A DNA stretch of 50,808 nt, from positions 1 to 50,808 of the forward strand of contig CAYNZP010000016.1 in assembly GCA_964401835.1 (NCBI GenBank), in the 5' to 3' direction. Source of the stretch: CAYNZP01 sp964401835 (GTDB taxonomy: Bacteria > Planctomycetota > Phycisphaerae > SM23-33). Numbering within the stretch: position 1 is the first letter of the stretch; each line of letters opens with the position of its first letter. The notes below the pieces were generated by a model. It worked only from the letters and a program-made list of their open reading frames with translations, did not search any database and was not told the origin of the DNA. The translations under genes were made by a program, and so were the position numbers. Below, piece after piece: positions 7,419 to 14,950 of this stretch.

Positions 7419-8228
7419 ATGAGAATTATTAGAAAAAATTTCATATTAATATTGGTCTTTGTGTTAGCAGCAGTTACATCCGCCAGCTTCGGCGCAGAGG
7501 ATGTAGAGGCGATTACTACACCTAGCGAAGATAGCATTCTCTCTTTTGTGGTGCCCGGAAGAATTGCGGAACTTCTTGTAAAAGAGGGCGATAAGGTCAA
7601 AAAGGGCCAGGTGTTGGTGAAACTGGACGACTCGGTAGAGCAGGTTCAGTTGGCTGCGCTAAAGGAGCAGGCAGAAAACACGATCGAAATTCAGGCAGCC
7701 CAGTCAACGCTCAATCTTAAAAAGATTATCCTTCAGAGGAAGAAGGAGGCTTACGAGCGAAGCGGAGCAGCTACCAAACTCGAAGTCGAGGAGGCTACCC
7801 TGGATGCGGAAATTCAAGAGATGGCCCTTGAACAGAAAAAGTTCGAGAATCGACAAAATGAGCGAAAATACAGGCAGCTCAAGGCCCAGATCGACCAGAT
7901 GCGTTTGCTGAGTCCGATTAGCGGTGTGGTTGAGAACATCGTGCTCGAGCCCGGCGAGGCTGCCCAAAGAGATTCCAAGGTCATCAGAGTGGTAAAAATA
8001 GACCCGCTCTGGATCGAAGTATATGTGCCTGTAACAGACGCCAGAACCATGAAAGTCGGCCAGCCTGTTACGGTAAAGTTTCCCGGGCCAGGCCTGCCTG
8101 AAAAAGAGGGTAAAATTATTCACAAAGCCGCCGTCGCCGATGCCGCCAGCGATACGCTGAGGATGCGAGTGGAAGTTCCGAACAAAGAAGGAAGATTCGC
8201 CGGAGAGCATGTATCGGTGAGTTTCTAA
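7419..8228 (+). CDS. Periplasmic adaptor (HlyD/RND membrane-fusion) protein
   Basis: An exported adaptor of the kind that links an inner-membrane pump or protein exporter to the outer envelope. A classical signal peptide (FILILVFVLAAVTSASFGAE) ends near residue 27. A barrel-sandwich half follows (SFVVPGRIAELLVKEGDKVKKGQVLVKLDD, about 45-75), then a long alpha-helical hairpin (about 78-160, heptad-like, KKFENRQNERKYRQLKAQIDQM), the second lipoyl half (LLSPISGVVENIVLEPGEAAQ) and a beta-barrel (LWIEVYVPVTDARTMKVGQPVTVKF). ATG 7419 follows GGAAAGGG at good spacing. It is the first of five closely packed genes ending in the SecA-like gene. No RND pump, ABC transporter or TolC is encoded in the window, so its partner is probably the M50-HlyD or GAF-HlyD protein downstream. 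Confidence 0.85.
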   Translation: MRIIRKNFILILVFVLAAVTSASFGAEDVEAITTPSEDSILSFVVPGRIAELLVKEGDKVKKGQVLVKLDDSVEQVQLAALKEQAENTIEIQAAQSTLNLKKIILQRKKEAYERSGAATKLEVEEATLDAEIQEMALEQKKFENRQNERKYRQLKAQIDQMRLLSPISGVVENIVLEPGEAAQRDSKVIRVVKIDPLWIEVYVPVTDARTMKVGQPVTVKFPGPGLPEKEGKIIHKAAVADAASDTLRMRVEVPNKEGRFAGEHVSVSF

Positions 8229-8257
8229 ATGATTTTTTATTAGCGAAGGAGAGATTC

Positions 8258-8626
8258 ATGGCAGAGAAGGCCAAAAACGCAGCAGAAGAAAAAAGCATCG
8301 ACCAACAGGCACGCGAGCAGTCCGGTCAGCAGCAGGTAAGGCTGAGGATGGATGAGCGCGATATGCGTACAAGTTATGCTAACGCTTTTCGTACGAACGG
8401 TACTGCTGAAGAAGTCATGGTGGATTTCGGCGTCAACATGCTGAACCCTGCCAGCCAACAGCAGGACCAACCTGAAATCGTCTTCAAGGTTAACGAACGT
8501 GTCGTCCTGAATTATTATTCAGCAAAACGTTTGGCGATAACTCTCAGTCAGCTTATCCGGCGCCACGAGGATGATTTCGGCGAGCTGGAAATGGACGTAA
8601 ACAAACGCCGCAAGAGCGGAAAGTAA
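8258..8626 (+). CDS. DUF3467 family protein
   Basis: A 122-residue soluble protein. After a polar, glutamine-rich N-terminus (about 1-30) comes the DUF3467 core: MDERDMRTSYANAFRTNGT, EEVMVDFGVNMLNP, a short QQQDQPE linker, then FKVNERVVLNYYSAKRLAITLSQLIRRHEDDFG. The molecular role of the family is not established. It has a strong ribosome site (AAGGAGAG) and lies 29 bases after the adaptor gene and 30 before the GAF-HlyD gene. The tight packing says it is a component of the same system, perhaps an intracellular adaptor or chaperone (inference). Confidence 0.85.
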   Translation: MAEKAKNAAEEKSIDQQAREQSGQQQVRLRMDERDMRTSYANAFRTNGTAEEVMVDFGVNMLNPASQQQDQPEIVFKVNERVVLNYYSAKRLAITLSQLIRRHEDDFGELEMDVNKRRKSGK

Positions 8627-8656
8627 TTTGCGTAACAGTATTCGAGGTGAATATTA

Positions 8657-10573
8657 ATGGCGGTTGATCGCGTTAATTCTTCCCGACAGGTCCCCGGTCC
8701 TGCAGTTCCGACGACTGGTGAATTAATCGAACGATTAAGCAGGTTTGAGGGTCAGCCGGAACAGTTTTTGATAAACCTGCTGGCTGTTCAGTGTCATATA
8801 GCTTCGGCTTCGGCAGGTGCGATTCTGCGCTTGGGCTCCGAAGGTAACACCGAAGCGATAGCCGTCTATCCTCCCGTCAAAAGCGGCTCGACTCCGCCGG
8901 TCTGGCTTGCCCAGGCTGCGGAAATGACAGCGCAGGTCATCTCCGAAGGTAAGACGACTTCTCAGCCGCTGCGAAACCCGGACGAACTTTACGGTCAGCC
9001 GGCCCAGAGGAACCTGGTAATTGTTCCAATTGGCGGAAACGTTGGCGTCAGGGGAGTGTCGGCATTTCTTGTCGAAGGCAGCGACGGGGCAGCATTGGCA
9101 GCCTGTTGCGAGCGGCTGGAACTCAGTAGCAGTTTGCTGAGCCTTTACGAGATGCGCATGAACCTCCAGAAGCGAGGGGCCGACCTGCAGAGACTTCGCC
9201 TGGCACTGGAGACGCTTTCGGCAGTTAACGAAAACGACCGCTTCACCGGAGCTGCGATGGCACTTTGTAATGAGGTTGCTTCAAGGTGGGGCTGTGAGCG
9301 GGTAGGGGTTGGCTTTCTCAAAGGCCGGTATGTCGAACTCAAGGCCATGAGCCATACCGAAAAGTTCAGCCGCAAGATGAAACTCGTCCAGGATATAGAA
9401 GCTACGATGGAAGAATGCCTGGATCAGGATGTCGAAATTATTTTCCCCAACGATCCCGAAGCGACTTTCGTCAGCCGGGCCGCCAACGAGCTTTCCAAAA
9501 AGCATGGCCCATCAACCGTCCTGAGCCTTCCGTTGCGCCGTGGAGCGGAAGTTGTCGGGGTTTTGACGGTTGAAAGACCCAACGAGAATCTTTTCCATAT
9601 CGAAGAGATCGAAGCTCTCAGATTGACCTGTGATTTAAGTACTCCACGTGTGGACGACCTTCACAAATCTGACCTTTGGGTTGGGGCAAAGGCTGCTGCT
9701 GCGATGCGCGAGGGCTTGGCGAAGTTTATCGGGCCCAAACATACCTGGCTGAAAGTTGCGGCGATATTCATTTTTGCTGTGCTTATGTTTTTGATTTTCG
9801 TCAAGGGCGATTACAAGGCAGAAGCGTCTTTCGTCATCGAAGCGACCCAGCGTCAGATTATCTCAGCCCCGTTCGACGGCTATCTAAAAGACGTCCACGT
9901 CAGGCCAGCCTCGCAGGTGAAAGCTGGCAGTACCGTTTTGGCAACGCTTGAAGATGCCGAACTGGAACTTCAACTCGCCGAAGCCGAGGCCCAGCGACTG
10001 GCTTATCTGAAAGAAGAAGCTTCAGCAATGCGCGACGGCAAGACTTCTGAGGCCCAGATAGCCCGCGCCAACGCGGATCAGGTAAAAGCCAAGATAAAAC
10101 TTTTGGAATATAAAATTGACCGCGCATCCATGGTTTCGCCGATTGACGGTATCGTCCTCAAGGGTGATCTGGAACGACAAAAGGGCGCATTGGTCGAAGC
10201 CGGCGACGGTTTGTTCGAGGTCGCACCGCTGGAATCTCTCAATGCCGAACTTTTGGTGCCGGAAGACCAGATTTCCGACGTGGTCAAGGCGTTTGAAGAG
10301 GCAAAGAAAGAGGGGAATTCGGTCGGTGGCCAGCTTGCTACCGTTTCCGAGCCCGATAAGAAAATAAATTTCATCGTCGAGAATATAAACCCGGTCGCAG
10401 AGGTCTTAGATCAGAAGAATGTTTTCAGGGTACGGGTAGAACTGCTCGAAAGGCCTCGCGGAATTCTGCCGGGTCTGGAAGGTGTCGGCAAGATAAAGGT
10501 CGGCCGCCGAAGCTACTTATTCCTGTTTACCCGACGTCTGGTGAACTGGGTAAGAATGAAACTGTGGCTTTAA
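8657..10573 (+). CDS. GAF domain fused to HlyD-type membrane-fusion protein
   Basis: A 638-residue inner-membrane protein with a large cytosolic N-terminal part and an exported adaptor part. Residues about 1-160 are a degenerate GAF-like region (FLINLLAVQCHIASASAGAILRL). Residues about 165-320 are a clearer GAF domain (ALCNEVASRWGCERVGVGFLKG and TVLSLPLRRGAEVVGVLTVERP). A single membrane segment at about 365-385 (VAAIFIFAVLMFLIFV) leads to barrel-sandwich halves (IISAPFDGYLKDVHVRPASQVKAGSTVLATLEDAELEL in pieces), a helical hairpin (about 440-490) and the second half (MVSPIDGIVLKGDLERQKGALVEAGDGLFEVAP). The layout suggests a sensed ligand in the cytosol could gate an envelope complex. It follows GAGGTG and precedes the M50 gene by 9 bases. 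Confidence 0.85.
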   Translation: MAVDRVNSSRQVPGPAVPTTGELIERLSRFEGQPEQFLINLLAVQCHIASASAGAILRLGSEGNTEAIAVYPPVKSGSTPPVWLAQAAEMTAQVISEGKTTSQPLRNPDELYGQPAQRNLVIVPIGGNVGVRGVSAFLVEGSDGAALAACCERLELSSSLLSLYEMRMNLQKRGADLQRLRLALETLSAVNENDRFTGAAMALCNEVASRWGCERVGVGFLKGRYVELKAMSHTEKFSRKMKLVQDIEATMEECLDQDVEIIFPNDPEATFVSRAANELSKKHGPSTVLSLPLRRGAEVVGVLTVERPNENLFHIEEIEALRLTCDLSTPRVDDLHKSDLWVGAKAAAAMREGLAKFIGPKHTWLKVAAIFIFAVLMFLIFVKGDYKAEASFVIEATQRQIISAPFDGYLKDVHVRPASQVKAGSTVLATLEDAELELQLAEAEAQRLAYLKEEASAMRDGKTSEAQIARANADQVKAKIKLLEYKIDRASMVSPIDGIVLKGDLERQKGALVEAGDGLFEVAPLESLNAELLVPEDQISDVVKAFEEAKKEGNSVGGQLATVSEPDKKINFIVENINPVAEVLDQKNVFRVRVELLERPRGILPGLEGVGKIKVGRRSYLFLFTRRLVNWVRMKLWL

Positions 10574-10582
10574 GGTAAAATT

Positions 10583-12775
10583 TTGGCAGTTAAGCGTCCA
10601 ACATTCAGCGAGTCCTGGTACCGGATAAACAGCCTTCGGCCGCGACTGCGCTCGACGGTGCAGATTTACCGTCAACATTTCCGCAGGCAGATGTGGCATG
10701 TGGTACAGGACCCATCAAGCAATCAGTTTTTTCGCCTCAACGAACCAGCCTACCATTTTGTAGCCCTTTTAGACGGCCAGCGAAGCGTTGATGAAGTGTG
10801 GGATATCTGCAACGATCAGCTAGGCGACGCCGCACCAACTCAGGGCGAAGCGATTCAGCTTCTGGGCCAGTTATATACCGCAAATCTGCTGCAATGCGAG
10901 TTGCCCCCTGACGCTGAAGGACTTTTCAACCGTTACCACAAACGGGTTTCGCGCGAGGTGAAGGGCTATCTTTCGAACCTGCTTTTCATACGCATTCCCC
11001 TGTTCGACCCGGATGTATTTCTGGACAGGTGGGTGGGCGTTTTCGGCAAGATTTTCAGCGGTTATGGCTTTGCGCTTTTGTTGGTATTGGTGTCCATCGG
11101 AGGTTATTTTGCTATTCAGAACGCCGGGAGCTTTGCGGATCAGGCTTCAAATATTTTAGAGCCTGACAAGCTGCCGCTTCTGTTTCTGAGTTTCTGGTTC
11201 GTGAAGATATTTCATGAATTCGGACACGCCTTCTGTTGTAAGAAATTCGGCAAGGACGCTGGAGCCGGGGGCGAAGTCCACACTATGGGCATTATGCTGC
11301 TGGTTTTTACACCGCTTCCCTATGTAGATGCTTCCAGTGCGTGGGCGCTTCGCGGAAAGTGGCATCGTGTTCTGGTCGGCGGGGGAGGTATGCTGGTCGA
11401 GTTGGGGATAGCCTCCATCGCTGCGGTTGTCTGGGCCAACACCAATCCCGGAGCGGCAGTCAACGTCATAGCCTACAACATAATGTTCATCGCCAGTGTC
11501 TCGACCTTGCTTTTTAACGGCAACCCGCTTCTGCGATATGACGCTTATTACATCCTCTCCGACGTGGTCGAGATTCCCAACCTCTCGCAGCGAGCCAAGC
11601 AGTATATTTATTATCTCGTCAAGAAGTTTGTCTACGGCGTGGAGAATCCTACGAGCCCCGCACAGAACCGTGGCGAGCGGATATGGTTTGTGTTTTATGG
11701 AATCGCTTCTACGGTTTATCGTGTTTTCATATGCGTAGCCATTCTGCTGTTCGTAGCCGACAAGCTGTTTTTCATCGGTGCGGTTCTGGCAATCGCGGCT
11801 GCTGTTGTATGGGTGCTCGTTCCGTTCGGCAAATTCCTGCATTATCTGGCGGCAAGCAACGAACTAATGCGTGTAAGGCCAAGGGCGATCTGGATAACGG
11901 TCGGCTTTTTCCTGTCGCTGGTAATTGGTTTCGGCCTTGTTCCTTCACCGGACCGTTTCAAGGTCGAAGGCGTTATCAATCCGCTTGACGAAGCGATGGT
12001 CCATGCCAGCGTAGACGGCTTTGTGGAAGATGTACTTCCTTCGGGCAAAATGGTTTCACCAGATGATGAGCCGCTCGCTATCTTTACCAATCGGGAGCTT
12101 ACTGCACAGCAGGAGCAGTTGAATGCCCGCCGCCGAAAGATCGTAGTGCAAGTACGCCAGGGGCAAACGAAGGATATAGCCGAAGCACAGGCGCTAAAGA
12201 AGCAGATAGAAGCGATTGATGAACAGATAGCCCGAGTAAACGAGCAGATACAGAGTTTGAATTTGAAAGCCCCGATTGCAGGCACATGGGTTTCATCGGA
12301 TTATTACAAGCTTCGAGGGGTTTATGTTAAAAGAGGCCAGAAACTCGGCCAGGTCGCAAGCCTCGACAAACTCATCGTCCGCGCGACTGTCGGCCAGGAA
12401 ATAGCGGCACCGTTAATCGGGCTGGCGCGTCAGAAAGTTGAGATTCCCCTGGAGATTCGCGTAAAAGGCCGCCCGGACATGGAAGTTACCGGTGAAATAA
12501 TTAAACCGATCCGCCCAGCAGGCCAGAAGGAGTTGCCTTCGCCGGCACTTGGTTTTGCTGCTGGCGGTTCTGTCCGCACGGCTACGGATGACAGGCAGGG
12601 GACCGAAGCGGCTGAGAGATTTTTCGAGATTCGCATCAGGCCGCAGGAGGAGCCAAACGTTAAACTCCTCAGCGGTCAGCGGGTTATTGTCAGGTTCGAG
12701 TTGCCCTCAAAGCCGCTTGTGGTTCAATGGTGGCGGAGCCTGCTGCAACTTATCCAACGGCGATTCCACGTTTAA
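10583..12775 (+). CDS. PqqD-like domain, M50 site-2 protease and HlyD adaptor fusion
   Basis: A 730-residue integral membrane protein combining three modules. Residues about 35-105 resemble PqqD-type peptide-binding domains (QDPSSNQFFRLNEPAYHF, LDGQRSVDEVWDIC). The membrane core has the zinc motif HEFGH (211-215) within FWFVKIFHEFGHAFCCKKFG and the second metal site in NGNPLLRYDAYYILSD (Asp320), so the M50 catalytic set appears complete. More hydrophobic segments follow to about 455 (IWITVGFFLSLVIGFGLVP). The C-terminal part is an adaptor: HASVDGFVEDVLPSGKMV, a helical hairpin (about 500-555), LNLKAPIAGTWVSSDYY and a beta-barrel. The TTG start is preceded by AAGG at 7 bases. It probably cleaves or conducts an exported peptide. 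M50 proteases usually cut within membranes. Confidence 0.85.
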   Translation: MAVKRPTFSESWYRINSLRPRLRSTVQIYRQHFRRQMWHVVQDPSSNQFFRLNEPAYHFVALLDGQRSVDEVWDICNDQLGDAAPTQGEAIQLLGQLYTANLLQCELPPDAEGLFNRYHKRVSREVKGYLSNLLFIRIPLFDPDVFLDRWVGVFGKIFSGYGFALLLVLVSIGGYFAIQNAGSFADQASNILEPDKLPLLFLSFWFVKIFHEFGHAFCCKKFGKDAGAGGEVHTMGIMLLVFTPLPYVDASSAWALRGKWHRVLVGGGGMLVELGIASIAAVVWANTNPGAAVNVIAYNIMFIASVSTLLFNGNPLLRYDAYYILSDVVEIPNLSQRAKQYIYYLVKKFVYGVENPTSPAQNRGERIWFVFYGIASTVYRVFICVAILLFVADKLFFIGAVLAIAAAVVWVLVPFGKFLHYLAASNELMRVRPRAIWITVGFFLSLVIGFGLVPSPDRFKVEGVINPLDEAMVHASVDGFVEDVLPSGKMVSPDDEPLAIFTNRELTAQQEQLNARRRKIVVQVRQGQTKDIAEAQALKKQIEAIDEQIARVNEQIQSLNLKAPIAGTWVSSDYYKLRGVYVKRGQKLGQVASLDKLIVRATVGQEIAAPLIGLARQKVEIPLEIRVKGRPDMEVTGEIIKPIRPAGQKELPSPALGFAAGGSVRTATDDRQGTEAAERFFEIRIRPQEEPNVKLLSGQRVIVRFELPSKPLVVQWWRSLLQLIQRRFHV

Positions 12776-12788
12776 GTTATGAATTTTT

Positions 12789-14771
12789 ATGAGTAAACTC
12801 CCGAGCACAACCTGGAGGATGCTCTCTCAGAGGGCAAGCAGCAAGGAGTTGCCCAAAGGTATCGATAGCGCATGGCATGCGGCAATGGGTTTTGCTGCCC
12901 GGCTGAATAAGAGGAAGGAATTTTTCCTCGAACGTGCTGAGAAGGTCCTTTCCTGGGATAAGCATTTCTCGAACATGCCCGATAGCAAGCTTCGCCAGAG
13001 TGCCCGCGAGTTTCGTGACCTTTTCCGCTTGGCAAAAGAAGCCCCCGAAGACCTCGAACGAGCCTTTGCACTTGTCAGAGAAGTCGCCTTCCGCCAGCTC
13101 GGAGAAAAGCCATACCATGTTCAGGTAGCTGGCGCACTTGCTATAGAGGCGGGCTGCATAGCCGAGATGGCCACCGGTGAAGGTAAGACGCTAACGGCGA
13201 CTATGCCCGCGACCATTCACGGGTGGCGGGGCAGGGGCTGTCACGTCTTGACCACAAACGACTACCTGGCCAAGCGCGATGCCGAGTGGATGAACAAGGT
13301 TTACGGGTTCTGCAACCTAAGAGCTGCTCATGTCGAAGGAGCCATGGAACCGCCTGAGAGGCGCATGGCCTATCAGGCTGACATTACTTACGGAACGAAC
13401 AAGGAGGTGGCGGCAGACTTCTTGCGAGACCGTCTTGCATTGGGTCGGTTACGGAGTTTGTCGTCTGCACTTCTAGCCAAGATTGCCGATGGCAGCGGAA
13501 GCGGTACGGACAGGCTCGTGATGAGAGGGCTTCATTACGCGATTGTCGATGAGGCGGACTCTGTTTTGATCGACGAGGCGGTCACGCCGTTGATTATCTC
13601 CGGCGAAGCGCCAAACCCACAGCAGGTCGAGGCGTTTGAGCAGGCAGTCGACCTGGCAGAAGATTTGCAGCATGAGAGGGATTACACCACAAACGATCGC
13701 TACCGTGAGGTAAAACTTACCGACCAGGGCATGGTCAGGCTTGGCGAGTTGGCTGAGCCGCTGGGTGGAATCTGGCACGGGCGGCGACGCAGGGAAGAGA
13801 TGGTCTCTCAGGCGCTGACGGCCCGGCATTATTTTCTCCGTGACAAGCAATATATTATCAACGATGAAAAGGTTGTCATCGTCGACGAATTTACAGGCAG
13901 GCTGATGCCGGACAGGGAATGGCGCGACGGGCTGCACCAGGCTGTCTCGGCAAAGGAAAAAGTCGAAATCCAGCCCCCAAAGGACACTTACGCCCGCATC
14001 AGTTTCCAGCGATTTTTCAGGATGTACCGCCAACTGGCCGGCATGACCGGAACCGCAACCGAAGCTACTCGCGAATTCTGGCAGATTTACAACCTTCCAG
14101 TGGTAGTGATTCCGACCAATAAACCCTGCATAAGAGAGCAATGGCCGCAGAGGATATTAAAGAGGGCTGAATCGAAATGGTCATTGATTGTATCTGAGAT
14201 CAGGCATATTCATGAGCAGGGGCGCCCGGTCCTGATTGGTACGAGGAGCGTTCGGGCCAGCGAGTATTTGTCTCAACTGCTTATCGAGCAAGGGCTTGTT
14301 CATGAAGTTCTCAACGCTACCCGCCACGCCGAGGAAGCCCAGATAGTCGCCGGCGCTGGTCAGGAAGGCAAAATTACTGTAGCGACAAACATGGCTGGGC
14401 GAGGTACGGATATAAAACTCGGTAGGGGCATAACCGAAAAAGGCGGGTTGCACGTTATTGCCACTGAGCGGCACGAATCGGGACGGGTCGACCGACAGCT
14501 CTATGGCCGGGCGGGCCGTCAGGGCGATCCAGGCAGCTGTCAGGCTATTGTAAGTCTTGAAGATGAATTGGTTTGTCGTCATTTGCCATTTTTGACATCT
14601 GCTGTGTCCAAACGGCATGGTGAAGATGGGGAAATTGTATCGAAATTCGCAAAAAGAGTATTTTCCTTCGCTCAGTTGCGGGCTCAAAGGATGGCCCTGA
14701 GCCAGAGAAAAGGGGTTTTGCGGAGCGACGACTGGCTTGATGAATATCTGGGGTTCGCGGGCAAAGAATAG
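12789..14771 (+). CDS. Short SecA-like translocase ATPase (SecA paralog)
   Basis: A motor ATPase homologous to SecA, 660 residues against roughly 830-950 for housekeeping SecA. NBD1 carries HVQVAGALAIEAGCIAEMATGEGKT (Walker A at 129-134), DYLAKRDAEWM, YGTNKEVAADFLRD and IVDEADSVLIDEA (254-257 DEAD). A preprotein cross-linking region with YFLRDKQYIINDEKVVIVDEFTGRLMPDREW (in pieces) follows. NBD2 has GMTGTATEA, ATNMAGRGTDIKL and GRAGRQGDPGS (573-583). Only about 80 residues follow, so by length it lacks the helical wing, the two-helix finger and the C-terminal zinc tail. The position 14 bases after the M50 gene and upstream of the giant gene suggests a substrate-specific export motor. It is not likely to be the essential SecA. 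Confidence 0.9.
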   Translation: MSKLPSTTWRMLSQRASSKELPKGIDSAWHAAMGFAARLNKRKEFFLERAEKVLSWDKHFSNMPDSKLRQSAREFRDLFRLAKEAPEDLERAFALVREVAFRQLGEKPYHVQVAGALAIEAGCIAEMATGEGKTLTATMPATIHGWRGRGCHVLTTNDYLAKRDAEWMNKVYGFCNLRAAHVEGAMEPPERRMAYQADITYGTNKEVAADFLRDRLALGRLRSLSSALLAKIADGSGSGTDRLVMRGLHYAIVDEADSVLIDEAVTPLIISGEAPNPQQVEAFEQAVDLAEDLQHERDYTTNDRYREVKLTDQGMVRLGELAEPLGGIWHGRRRREEMVSQALTARHYFLRDKQYIINDEKVVIVDEFTGRLMPDREWRDGLHQAVSAKEKVEIQPPKDTYARISFQRFFRMYRQLAGMTGTATEATREFWQIYNLPVVVIPTNKPCIREQWPQRILKRAESKWSLIVSEIRHIHEQGRPVLIGTRSVRASEYLSQLLIEQGLVHEVLNATRHAEEAQIVAGAGQEGKITVATNMAGRGTDIKLGRGITEKGGLHVIATERHESGRVDRQLYGRAGRQGDPGSCQAIVSLEDELVCRHLPFLTSAVSKRHGEDGEIVSKFAKRVFSFAQLRAQRMALSQRKGVLRSDDWLDEYLGFAGKE

Positions 14772-14822
14772 GAACTTATTTGTCGAATTTTCCGTTGTAT
14801 TAAAGTTGCAAATTCTTCTTCC

Positions 14823-14852
14823 TTGACGGGGGGTTTATTCATCGGCTATTAT
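14823..14852 (+). promoter_or_regulatory. Promoter-like sequence before the giant gene
   Basis: TTGACG (14823-14828), an 18-base spacer and TATTAT (14847-14852) predict a start near 14859 and a leader of about 92 bases before ATG 14951. The giant gene may therefore be expressed separately from the upstream export-type genes. A strong ribosome site AGGGAGAG precedes its ATG. Confidence 0.5.
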
Positions 14853-14950
14853 CCAGCCTTAATCTGGTTATAAGCCTGTTAATAGACTGTTTTTAGTTTA
14901 TGTCGTATCCTCGCGACAGCGGCCCGGCTGACTGTCCTAGGGAGAGTTGA

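Noticed and set aside
13473..14141. Minus-strand frame (222 codons) across the SecA-like gene
   Set aside because: Shadow of a conserved ATPase on the plus strand.
12789..14771. Housekeeping secA
   Set aside because: Length and the missing C-terminal modules, plus the operon setting, indicate a paralog.
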